Below are positions 1 through 6,032 of a DNA stretch of 7,387 bases, piece by piece. The stretch is taken from positions 1 to 7,387 of the forward strand of contig JAGHSH010000035.1 of NCBI GenBank assembly GCA_018065965.1. The letters are read 5' to 3'. The notes below the pieces were generated by a model, which saw only the letters and a list, made by a program, of their open reading frames with translations, did not search any database and had not been told where the DNA came from. The DNA is from Candidatus Apopatocola equi. Lineage in GTDB: Bacteria; Bacillota; Clostridia; Oscillospirales; Oscillospiraceae. The position numbers were made by a program, and so were the translations under genes. How positions within the stretch are numbered: the first letter of the stretch is position 1; every line of letters starts with the position of its first letter.

Positions 1-814
1 TATGCTGGGGTGAGCGGAAGGGCCGGGCGGTAAGGAGGGGATGCTGGGCGTCGGTGAGACCGCAGACGCTCCAGATGCCGGTGGATTCCAGCTGCTCGGA
101 GCGGCTCATGTCCGGCAGAATGCCCGGCAGGCGCTTGGCCAGCATACTCTTGCCGCTGCCCGGAGGGCCCACCAGCAGCACATTGTGGCCGCCTGCGGCA
201 GCCACCTCCAGCGCACGCTTGACGTTTTCCTGCCCTCTGACCTCGGAGAAATCCGGGATGATCCCGTCGACCGCGGGCTCATGATAGGGTACGGGATTTG
301 CCTCTGCCTCGCCCCGGAGCACGGAGAGCAGCTCCCGCAGATCCCGGATGCCGCAGACCTCCTCGCCCTCGGGGAAGGCGGCCTCGGCGGCGTTTTCATA
401 GGGCAGGTAGAGCCGCTTGATCCCGGCGGCTGCCGCAGAAAGCGCCATGGGCAGCGCACCCCGGACGGAGCGGAGCTCGCCGCTGAGACTCAGCTCGCCG
501 ATAAAGGCCTCGTCCTCCCGGGGCATGGGCGCCTGCCCGGAGGCGGCAAGGATGCCCATGGCAATGGGCAGGTCATAGACCGTGCCGTTTTTTTTCTTGT
601 CCGCCGGCGCCAGATTCACGGTAACGCGGCTCACGGGGAAGCTGAGCCCGTTGTTCTTCAGAGCTGCCCGGACTCTTTCCCGGGCTTCGCGGATGGCGGC
701 GTCGGGCAGACCCACCAGATCGAACTGCGGCAGGCCGCCGGAGAGAAAGATCTCCACGGCCACCTCATAGCCGCCGATGCCGAAGAGTCCCAGTGAGCGA
801 ATTCTGGCGATCAT
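1..814 (-). CDS. yifB: YifB/ComM-family Mg-chelatase-like AAA+ ATPase, N-terminal part (3' end beyond window)
   Basis: The reading frame opens with ATG at 814 and is still open at base 1, giving 271 residues; family members are about 500, so roughly the C-terminal half is missing. Residues 1-170 form the Lon-protease-like N-terminal domain typical of the family (starts MIARIRSLGLFGIGGYEV; VNLAPADKKKNG near 66-77, then DLPIAMGIL at 81-89). The AAA+ domain follows, with Walker A GPPGSGKS at 216-223 and the family signatures ESTGIWSVCGL (243-253) and RPFRSPQH (264-271, usually RPFRSPHH). The start is supported by a strong ribosome-binding site, AAGGGAGG at 823-830, eight bases upstream. In Gram-negative naturally competent bacteria the homologue ComM is a branch-migration helicase acting during transformation; in Firmicutes the role is less defined. 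It begins immediately after the hisS terminator, with no recognisable promoter in the gap, so it depends on read-through or on a promoter inside hisS. The family call is secure; the function is inferred. Confidence 0.93.
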   Translation of the reverse strand, partial: MIARIRSLGLFGIGGYEVAVEIFLSGGLPQFDLVGLPDAAIREARERVRAALKNNGLSFPVSRVTVNLAPADKKKNGTVYDLPIAMGILAASGQAPMPREDEAFIGELSLSGELRSVRGALPMALSAAAAGIKRLYLPYENAAEAAFPEGEEVCGIRDLRELLSVLRGEAEANPVPYHEPAVDGIIPDFSEVRGQENVKRALEVAAAGGHNVLLVGPPGSGKSMLAKRLPGILPDMSRSEQLESTGIWSVCGLTDAQHPLLTARPFRSPQH

Positions 815-830
815 AGCACTTTCCTCCCTT

Positions 831-861
831 AAAAAATGTCCCGCAGCAGTGCCGCGGGACA
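831..861 (-). terminator. Intrinsic terminator of hisS
   Basis: An 8-bp perfect stem (837-844 paired with 854-861; TGTCCCGC read on the minus strand) encloses a 9-base loop. In the minus-strand transcript it is followed by a run of six U at 831-836. It lies 23 bases after the hisS stop, and its U-run directly abuts the yifB ribosome-binding site (823-830). Confidence 0.88.
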
Positions 862-883
862 GACGGTAAACGGTACGGAGCGA

Positions 884-2239
884 TCAGCCCCGGATCACGG
901 TGCAGTTCCGGCGGGCGGCCAGTTGGGAATTGATGTATGCAGCGGCCTCGGAGGGAGTCAGCTCCCTCTGCTCGCCGCTCTGCATATCCTTCACACCCAG
1001 AACGCCCTTGGCGCACTCGTCCTCGCCCACGATAACGGCGAAGGGGACGCCGGATTTATCGGCATAGCCGATCTTCTGCTTGAACTTCTTCTCTTCAAAA
1101 TAGACCTGAGTCTTGATGCCGGCGGCGCGAAGCACGGTCGCGGCCTCCACGGCGAAGGCGCGCACATCCCCCATGGGGATGATCACGGCCTCTGCGGGGG
1201 CGGTCAGCAGCTCCTCGGAGAGCATGGCCTGCTCCTGCAGTACGTAGAAAAGACGGGTCACGCCGATGGAGATGCCCACGCCGGGCAGCTGCTTGTCGGT
1301 ATAATACTCGGCCAGATTGTCGTAACGGCCGCCGGAGCACACGCTGCCCACCTCCGGGTGGTCGGTGAGAACGGTTTCATAGACGGTGCCGGTGTAGTAG
1401 TCCAGACCCCGGGCGATGGTCAGATCCACCTCAAAGTTCTCCTCGGGCACTCCGAAGGAGGCAACATAGTTCACCACGGTGGCAAGCTCGTCAAGACCGG
1501 CGTCAAAGACCTCGTCCCGGCCCTGATAGCCCCGCAGGAAGGCCAGCTTGTCCTTGCTGCTGCCGGGGCAGGTGATGAAGCGGAGGATCTCCTCTGCCTT
1601 GTCGGCCTCCACGCCGCACTCCTCCTGCAGCGCCGCGCCGACCTTTTCCGCGCCGATCTTGTCCAGCTTGTCGATGGTGCGCATCACATCGGTGCTGCGC
1701 TCCGTAAGACCCAGCAGGGCAAAGAAGCCGTTGAGCACCTTGCGGTTGTTGACGCGGATGCGGAAATTCTTCAGGCCCAGGGTGGAGAAGGTGCGGTAGA
1801 TCACGGCGGGGATCTCGGCCTCATTCATGATGTCCAGCTTTCCGTCGCCGATCATGTCGATGTCTGCCTGATAGAACTCGCGGAAGCGGCCCCGCTGGGC
1901 GCGCTCGCCCCGGTAGACCTTGCCGATCTGATAGCGGCGGAAGGGGAAGGTCAGCTCGCCGTAATGCATGGCCACATACTTGGCCAGAGGAACGGTCAGG
2001 TCAAAGCGCATGGCCAGATCCGTATCGCCCTTGCTGAAGCGGTAGATCTGCTTCTCGGTCTCGCCGCCGGCCTTGGCCAGCAGCACCTCGCTGCTCTCCA
2101 GAACCGGAGTGTCCAGCGGCGTATAGCCGTAGAGAGCGTAGCTCTCCTCAATGGTATTCATCAGACGCTGCATCTTCTTCTGCTCCTCCGGCAGCAGCTC
2201 CATAAAGCCGGAGAGCGTGTGGGGCTTCATACGGGCCAT
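884..2239 (-). CDS. hisS: Histidyl-tRNA synthetase, eukaryote/archaea-like lineage
   Basis: This class II aminoacyl-tRNA synthetase charges tRNA-His with histidine in the cytoplasm. It has 451 residues from the ATG at 2239, where AAAGGAAA lies 8 bases upstream; an in-frame ATG at 2302 would add 21 residues lying over the upstream hairpin and is unlikely. Visible motifs: RFDLTVPLAKYVA (78-90), the motif 2 region with KVYRGERAQRGRFREFYQ (107-124), the histidine-binding ARGLDYYTGTVYE (276-288), SGGRYDNL (302-309) and motif 3 PGVGISIGVTRLF (319-331). The anticodon-binding domain occupies about 350-445, which separates it from the HisZ paralogue. RFDLTVP in place of the E. coli-type LRPEGTA, and REFYQADIDMIG in place of RQFHQLGCEVFG, resemble eukaryotic HisRS. 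It lies 70 bases behind the mgsA-like gene with a hairpin between; no T-box leader is present. Confidence 0.96.
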   Translation of the reverse strand: MARMKPHTLSGFMELLPEEQKKMQRLMNTIEESYALYGYTPLDTPVLESSEVLLAKAGGETEKQIYRFSKGDTDLAMRFDLTVPLAKYVAMHYGELTFPFRRYQIGKVYRGERAQRGRFREFYQADIDMIGDGKLDIMNEAEIPAVIYRTFSTLGLKNFRIRVNNRKVLNGFFALLGLTERSTDVMRTIDKLDKIGAEKVGAALQEECGVEADKAEEILRFITCPGSSKDKLAFLRGYQGRDEVFDAGLDELATVVNYVASFGVPEENFEVDLTIARGLDYYTGTVYETVLTDHPEVGSVCSGGRYDNLAEYYTDKQLPGVGISIGVTRLFYVLQEQAMLSEELLTAPAEAVIIPMGDVRAFAVEAATVLRAAGIKTQVYFEEKKFKQKIGYADKSGVPFAVIVGEDECAKGVLGVKDMQSGEQRELTPSEAAAYINSQLAARRNCTVIRG

Positions 2240-2259
2240 GTTTTTCGTTTCCTTTCCGC

Positions 2260-2298
2260 AAATAAAGCGCCGCCATCCGCAGCTGCGGAGGACGGCGC
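2260..2298 (-). terminator. Hairpin with T-tract between mgsA-like gene and hisS (probable terminator or attenuator)
   Basis: A long inverted repeat pairs 2267-2282 with 2283-2298: GCGCCG/CGGCGC at the base and the palindrome CCGCAG/CTGCGG at the top. In the minus transcript one internal pair is a G-U wobble and one is a mismatch, so that strand folds better than the plus strand. The minus side is followed by TTTATTT (2260-2266), a weak T-tract. The plus side is flanked by six T (2302-2307), so it could also act bidirectionally. As no promoter is visible between it and hisS, partial read-through from the mgsA-like promoter is likely. Confidence 0.7.
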
Positions 2299-2309
2299 AC
2301 ATTTTTTCC

Positions 2310-2711
2310 TTACTTCTTGGGATTTACAATGTCGCGCCAATCCAGATCGCCCCGGCGCAGACCCTGCACCAGCACCTCAGCCGTGGCAACATTGCTGGCA
2401 AAGGGAATGTTGTGCTGATCGCAGAGACGGGCCAGTGCATCCAGCTCCTTGGTGTCCTCCCGGCCGGAGGCGTCGCAGAAGAAAAGCACCAGATCGATCT
2501 CGTTAAAGGCAACTCTTGCGCCGATCTGCTGGCAGCCGCCCTGGGCGTTGGGCAGATAGAGCGTGATGGGCAGTCCCGTGGCCTCCGCCACCAGCCGGCC
2601 GGTGGTATTGGTTGCACACAGAGAGTGACCGGAAAGGATGCCGCAGTAAGCAATGCAGAACTGCACCATCAGTTCCTTTTTTCCGTCATGGGCCATCAAT
2701 GCAATGTTCAC
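2310..2711 (-). CDS. mgsA: Methylglyoxal-synthase-like protein, probably catalytically altered
   Basis: The MGS-like fold is clear. From the GTG at 2711 it has 133 residues (MNIALMAHDGKKELM...), matching the start of B. subtilis MgsA; GGAG lies 6 bases upstream. A GTG at 2723 would add four residues but has a poorly spaced ribosome-binding site. Genuine MgsA converts dihydroxyacetone phosphate to methylglyoxal and phosphate. Residues equivalent to E. coli His19, Asp20, Lys23, three phosphate-site Thr and Asp91 are kept (H8, D9, K12, T34/T36/T37, D80). The catalytic Asp71 is Cys60 (GGCQQIGA for GGDQQVGA). Ser65-Gly66 are Pro-Asn, Gly46 is Asn35, the His98 region is rewritten and shortened by one residue, and Asp101 aligns with Glu89. 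Six cysteines are present, two of them (C60, C79) at or beside the former active site. Origin from MgsA is near certain; synthase activity is doubtful. Its own promoter lies just upstream and hisS follows. Confidence 0.85.
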   Translation of the reverse strand: MNIALMAHDGKKELMVQFCIAYCGILSGHSLCATNTTGRLVAEATGLPITLYLPNAQGGCQQIGARVAFNEIDLVLFFCDASGREDTKELDALARLCDQHNIPFASNVATAEVLVQGLRRGDLDWRDIVNPKK

Positions 2712-2746
2712 GGAATTCTCCACCGTCCTTTTTGTTTTATTTGGTT

Positions 2747-2775
2747 ATTATAACCCGAATCTCGGGAAAACGCAA
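2747..2775 (-). promoter_or_regulatory. Sigma-70-type promoter of the mgsA-like gene
   Basis: Read on the minus strand: -35 TTGCGT (2770-2775), a 17-base spacer, and a perfect -10 TATAAT (2747-2752). Transcription would start near 2740, giving a leader of about 30 bases to the GTG at 2711. It lies between the ferredoxin terminator and the gene, in AT-rich DNA that stands out from the GC-rich surroundings. Confidence 0.82.
2754..2766. promoter_or_regulatory. Perfect inverted repeat in the promoter spacer (candidate operator)
   Basis: CCCGA-N3-TCGGG occupies most of the spacer between the -35 and -10 elements of the mgsA-like promoter. There is no T-tract and the position is upstream of the predicted transcript start, so it is not a terminator of this unit. 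A repressor bound here would block RNA polymerase. No regulator family is recognised from so short a site; the operator role is inference. Confidence 0.4.
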
Positions 2776-2800
2776 CAGTTTTATTCGCGAGTTTCCCACG

Positions 2801-2840
2801 GCGAAAAGAGAAAAGCCCGCCGCAGAAGCGGCAGGCTTTT
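2801..2840 (-). terminator. Intrinsic terminator of the ferredoxin gene
   Basis: A 13-bp stem (2811-2823 with 2828-2840) includes one position that is a G-U wobble in the minus transcript, and has a four-base loop (UUCU). The stem ends in four U and is followed by CUCUUUU. It lies 14 bases after the ferredoxin stop and is the strongest terminator in the window. Confidence 0.92.
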
Positions 2841-2854
2841 CGTGTGGATTTGAC

Positions 2855-3241
2855 TCAGACGTCGGCGACCTCGAGCAGCTCCATGGGGCAGGCCTTGGCG
2901 CACAGACCGCAGGCAACGCACTTGGTGGCGTTGGCAGCGCCCTCGACGAGGACGATGAGGTGCTTGGGGCAGGCCTCGGCGCACTTGCCGCAGCCCTGGC
3001 ACTGCTTCTTGTTGATCATGTACACGCCGGCCTTGTTCTGGGTGATGGCCTTCTCGGGGCAGGCCTCAGCGCACTTGCCGCACTGATCGCAGATGGTGGG
3101 GGTGACAACGCCGCCGACCAGATCGATGGTCAGGCAAGCCTTGTCCTGATGGAACTCCTTGTAGTAAGCCTTGGAGCAGGCCTGGACGCAAGCCAGACAG
3201 GCCTGGCACTCGACGCCGTTCTTAACGATGAGCTTCTTCAT
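2855..3241 (-). CDS. Ferredoxin-like protein with four [4Fe-4S]-type cysteine motifs
   Basis: A 128-residue soluble protein with no signal peptide or membrane segment. It contains four CX2CX2CX3C motifs: C12/C15/C18/C22, C51/C54/C57/C61, C81/C84/C87/C91 and C108/C111/C114/C118. The last three are followed by Pro, as in bacterial-type ferredoxins; the first is not. Sixteen ligands could hold up to four [4Fe-4S] clusters, as in the electron-transfer subunits of molybdopterin oxidoreductases and hydrogenases (DmsB/HycB/CooF type). No catalytic partner gene is adjacent and it has its own promoter and terminator, so it may be a free electron carrier; the partner is unknown. The ATG start has GAGG nine bases upstream. 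Motifs 2 and 3 are nearly identical in DNA (see repeat), indicating internal duplication. A 17th cysteine (C36) lies outside the motifs. Confidence 0.92.
   Translation of the reverse strand: MKKLIVKNGVECQACLACVQACSKAYYKEFHQDKACLTIDLVGGVVTPTICDQCGKCAEACPEKAITQNKAGVYMINKKQCQGCGKCAEACPKHLIVLVEGAANATKCVACGLCAKACPMELLEVADV
2966..3082. repeat. Intragenic 27-base direct repeat, 90 bases apart
   Basis: Bases 2966-2992 and 3056-3082 match at 26 of 27 positions (difference at 2978/3068) and are offset by exactly 90 bases, or 30 codons. Both encode the CGKCAEACP cluster motif of the ferredoxin. A shorter, weaker copy begins at 2885, and the fourth motif near 3173 is clearly diverged. Confidence 0.85.
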
Positions 3242-3277
3242 TTGACGGTACCTCGTCTCTTCATAAAATTTGAATCT

Positions 3278-3306
3278 ATTCTACAACAGAGGATGGGAAA
3301 AATCAA
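3278..3306 (-). promoter_or_regulatory. Sigma-70-type promoter of the ferredoxin gene
   Basis: Read on the minus strand: -35 TTGATT (3301-3306), a 17-base spacer, and -10 TAGAAT (3278-3283, five of six consensus). The predicted start is near 3271, giving a leader of about 30 bases. It lies in the AT-rich gap after mrdA, where no convincing terminator for mrdA is seen, so some read-through from the cell-wall operon is also possible. Confidence 0.75.
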
Positions 3307-3344
3307 CTGTGAAAATGACATTTTTCGCTCTCCGCGTCAAATTT

Positions 3345-5441
3345 TTATTTCAGCGACGCCACTTCCGCTTCCAGTGCGTTGTTGGACTTCTGGAAGGTGA
3401 AGTAATAATCCACGATCTCGGCGGCCAGCGGAGCCAGCGTAGCGCCGGCGCCGCCCTTTTCCACGGCGATGGCGATGGCGATCTCGGGGTTCTCGTAGGG
3501 GGCATAGCAGATGAACATGGCGTTGTTCTTCAGACCGTCGCCTCGCTGGGCGGTGCCGGTCTTGGCGGCCACCTGCACGCTCAGGGGCAGGAAGATGTCC
3601 GTCAGGGTGGAGGCCTTGTCGTAAATCACGCCCCACATACCGTATTTGATGGTGGAGAAGACCTCTTCGTTGGCATCGATGGTGGAGAGCACCTCGTCAT
3701 CCCGCTCATAGGTCACGGTGGAATAGTCGTAGCTGCGGGTCTCCTTGAGGATGGAGGCAGAGTGGCGGGTGCCGAAGTTTGCCAGCGCGGCGCAGTATTC
3801 GGCCATCTGCAGGGGGGTGAACTCGGTGAAGGACTGACCGATGGCTGCCTGCAGCGTATCGCCGTTGTACCAGGAGATGCCCTCGTACTGCTCCTTGTAG
3901 GAGCGGGTGGACATCTGACCGGTGGCCTCGGTGAGCTCAATGCCGGTGTGCTCGCCCAGACCGTACATTTCGGCATAGCGGGCCATCTTGTCGATGCCCA
4001 GCAGATCGCCGAAGTTATAGAAGAAGTAGTTGCAGGAGTAGGTGATGGCCTGTGCCACGTTGATCTCGCCGTGGGTCAGACCGTCATAGGTGGAGTAGAT
4101 CCAGCACTCGGGGGCGTAGCCATCGTCGATGTACCGGGTGTACTGACCCTTGGTCACCAGCGTGGTGGTGGGAGAGATGAGCTTCTCGGCCAGCAGCGCC
4201 GTGGCGGTGCAGGGCTTGAAGGTGGAGCCGGGGGCGTACACGCCCATGAGGCAGCGGTTGAAGAGGGGGGCGTTGGGGTCGGCCAGAAGCTCCTCATAGG
4301 TCTCCAGCATGGAGGCGGCGTCATAGCTGGGCCAGCTTGCCAGCGCCAGCGGCTCGCCGGTGTTCACGTTCACCACGCACAGGGCGCCGCCGGAGATCGT
4401 TTCCTCGGGGTCGGTGCCGTACATCTCAGCCTCCTCGTTGACCTTGTCACGCTCGACGTTGATAGCTTCGATATGGGAGCCGAGGGTTTCCTCGCAGACC
4501 TCCTGCAGACCGATGTCCAGCGTCAGGTACACATGGTCGCCCGGCCGGGGCTCCTTGTTGTACTCGGTGCTCACCAGCACGCCGTCCACGGTGGTGGTCA
4601 CCTTTGCTTCGCCGTCCACGCCGTGGAGGTAGTGCTCAAAGGCGGCCTCCGCGCCGTCCTTGCCGACATAGGCGTCCAGCGAGTAGTCCTGATCGGCGTA
4701 CTGGTCCCATTCCTCGGCGGTCAGCAGACCCGTGTAGCCCAGAATGTGGGCGGCATAGTTGGTCTTGAATTCCCGCACATAGGAGGTGGACACATCAAAG
4801 CCCGCCACATCCTGCTCCATGAGGTAGGTCAGTGCGCCCATGCTCACGTTCTCGGCAAAGATATAGTCGGTGGTGTTGATGTTGTAGCGGTCGTTGATCT
4901 CATAACGGATGCCCGCGATCTTGCGCATCTCGGAGGCGGTATAGGCGTTGTCGATACCGTAGCGGGAACGCATTTTGGCCAGCACCTCCACGGCGGTGGC
5001 GTCCAGATTCATCTTGTTGGCCTTGAGCCACGCATCCAGCATGCTCCGCTGGAGGTAGGTCATGTCCTCGATGTAGGAGAAGGGCGCGTCCATGGTGATG
5101 GGCAGGGTGTCGTTATAGCTGTCACCGTAGCGCTCCATGGCGTTGATGAGCCGGAGAATGGTGCCGTTGGGATCCTCCTGCTCGAAAAGCTCCGTGGTGT
5201 CGATGGTGATGTTGTTGCAGGCGGAGTTGCTCACCAGCAGACGGCCGTAGCGGTCGAAAATATTGCCGCGGGCGGCGGGCACCACCTTTTTCGTGACCAC
5301 ATTGGAGGTGTTTACCTTATAATATTCCGCGCCGTCGATGATCTGGAGCTTGTAGAGCGCACCCAGATACACGCAGATCGCTGTCACGAAGAGAATGACA
5401 AGAAAAGCCAGACGACCCGGCTTGATGACTCTTTGATGCAT
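3345..5441 (-). CDS. mrdA: Class B penicillin-binding protein 2, elongation transpeptidase
   Basis: A 698-residue membrane-anchored DD-transpeptidase that cross-links peptidoglycan during side-wall growth. It has a short cytoplasmic N-terminus, one transmembrane helix (about 11-30), the class B dimerisation/pedestal region beginning with ARGNIFDRYGRLL (57-69), and a C-terminal transpeptidase domain (about 350-685). All three penicillin-binding motifs are present: S406-T-F-K409 (nucleophile Ser406), S469-C-N471 and K627-T-G-T630. The ATG at 5441 has AAAGGA six bases upstream. Position directly after mreC-mreD favours PBP2 of the elongasome over division PBP3/FtsI or sporulation SpoVD, and no PASTA domain is present at the C-terminus. 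It is separated from mreD by 81 bases with two hairpins, unlike the overlapping genes upstream. rodA, the usual glycosyltransferase partner, does not follow. Confidence 0.93.
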   Translation of the reverse strand: MHQRVIKPGRLAFLVILFVTAICVYLGALYKLQIIDGAEYYKVNTSNVVTKKVVPAARGNIFDRYGRLLVSNSACNNITIDTTELFEQEDPNGTILRLINAMERYGDSYNDTLPITMDAPFSYIEDMTYLQRSMLDAWLKANKMNLDATAVEVLAKMRSRYGIDNAYTASEMRKIAGIRYEINDRYNINTTDYIFAENVSMGALTYLMEQDVAGFDVSTSYVREFKTNYAAHILGYTGLLTAEEWDQYADQDYSLDAYVGKDGAEAAFEHYLHGVDGEAKVTTTVDGVLVSTEYNKEPRPGDHVYLTLDIGLQEVCEETLGSHIEAINVERDKVNEEAEMYGTDPEETISGGALCVVNVNTGEPLALASWPSYDAASMLETYEELLADPNAPLFNRCLMGVYAPGSTFKPCTATALLAEKLISPTTTLVTKGQYTRYIDDGYAPECWIYSTYDGLTHGEINVAQAITYSCNYFFYNFGDLLGIDKMARYAEMYGLGEHTGIELTEATGQMSTRSYKEQYEGISWYNGDTLQAAIGQSFTEFTPLQMAEYCAALANFGTRHSASILKETRSYDYSTVTYERDDEVLSTIDANEEVFSTIKYGMWGVIYDKASTLTDIFLPLSVQVAAKTGTAQRGDGLKNNAMFICYAPYENPEIAIAIAVEKGGAGATLAPLAAEIVDYYFTFQKSNNALEAEVASLK

Positions 5442-5460
5442 GACGAGTCCTTTCTGAATC

Positions 5461-5514
5461 GCGTCGGAGGCGCGGCCTCCGGCGCGGGAAAATACGCATA
5501 CCCCCTCCGGGGGG
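5461..5514 (-). other. Two GC-rich hairpins between mreD and mrdA
   Basis: Hairpin one: 5501-5505 with 5510-5514 (CCCCC/GGGGG, four-base loop). Hairpin two: 5465-5471 with 5475-5481 (seven pairs, three-base loop), extendable by three further pairs (5461-5463 with 5483-5485) past one mismatch in the minus transcript. Neither is followed by a T-run, so these are not ordinary intrinsic terminators. The second ends about 9 bases before the mrdA ribosome-binding site. They may affect mRNA processing or stability, or mrdA translation; that is inference. Confidence 0.5.
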
Positions 5515-5522
5515 AGCGGGAC

Positions 5523-6032
5523 TTATCCCAGCCGCTTGGGCAGGGCGTTGATCGTGTAATAGGCGGGGAGCAGGTAGGGAAGGCTCCAAAGCGTCTGGAG
5601 AATGCAGGTTTTCCACAGGGCCAGCGCATTCTCACCGTGGGAGAGAAGCAGGGGGAACATCTGCAGAAAGGCGGTGAGGAAGAGAGCGGCGAAGCCGAAA
5701 ATGGCATAGACATAGAAATGCCGGTTCAGCAGAAATTCCGTAAAAAAGCCCGCCAGAAAGCCGATGAGCGGATAGAGCAGGGTGAAGAACAGGGTGATCT
5801 CCGTGCCGGAGAGATCCTGAAACACTCCGGCTGCCACCCCGAACAGACCGCCCCGCCAGCCGCCCTCAAAATGACCGACGGCAGCCACCAATGCAGGCAG
5901 GAACATGGCGCGCACGCCCAGCAGGGCGATATGGGAGAGCACCACATCCTGCATCACCAGATAGAGCACCAGCACCAGAAAATAGAGCGTGCCCCGTCTG
6001 GCCCGGTTCCAATATCGAAGGAGCACTTCCAT
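5523..6032 (-). CDS. mreD: Rod shape-determining protein MreD
   Basis: A 169-residue, strongly hydrophobic inner-membrane protein with about five or six predicted helices (roughly 15-32, 38-53, 60-72, 78-100, 106-130, 143-160). The family-typical GVAAGVFQDL lies at 65-74, followed by LYPLIGFLAGF (86-96). MreD is a membrane component of the rod elongation complex and interacts with MreC. Its ATG shares one base with the mreC stop (TAATG), which implies translational coupling. Size and position between mreC and mrdA fit the family. MreD sequences are poorly conserved, so the identification leans partly on context. Confidence 0.92.
   Translation of the reverse strand: MEVLLRYWNRARRGTLYFLVLVLYLVMQDVVLSHIALLGVRAMFLPALVAAVGHFEGGWRGGLFGVAAGVFQDLSGTEITLFFTLLYPLIGFLAGFFTEFLLNRHFYVYAIFGFAALFLTAFLQMFPLLLSHGENALALWKTCILQTLWSLPYLLPAYYTINALPKRLG

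Noticed and set aside
41..796. 251-codon open frame on the plus strand, antisense to yifB
   Set aside because: The minus strand encodes a clear YifB N-terminal domain and Walker A motif across the same bases.
2240..2302. Upstream ATG at 2302 as the hisS start (21 extra residues)
   Set aside because: The extension is encoded by the hairpin region, has no family counterpart, and the ATG at 2239 has a well-placed ribosome-binding site and gives the conserved N-terminus.
2240..2310. T-box riboswitch upstream of hisS
   Set aside because: The gap is 70 bases, far shorter than a T-box leader, and shows no specifier stem or T-box sequence.
836..2506. 556-codon open frame on the plus strand, antisense to hisS
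   Set aside because: Same codon-bias shadow; it crosses the hisS terminator and the intergenic hairpin, has no ribosome-binding site of note, and opposes an unmistakable HisRS.
3311..3326. AT-rich inverted repeat after mrdA as its terminator
   Set aside because: Only five A-T rich pairs with a six-base loop; too weak for an intrinsic terminator, so no mrdA terminator is called.
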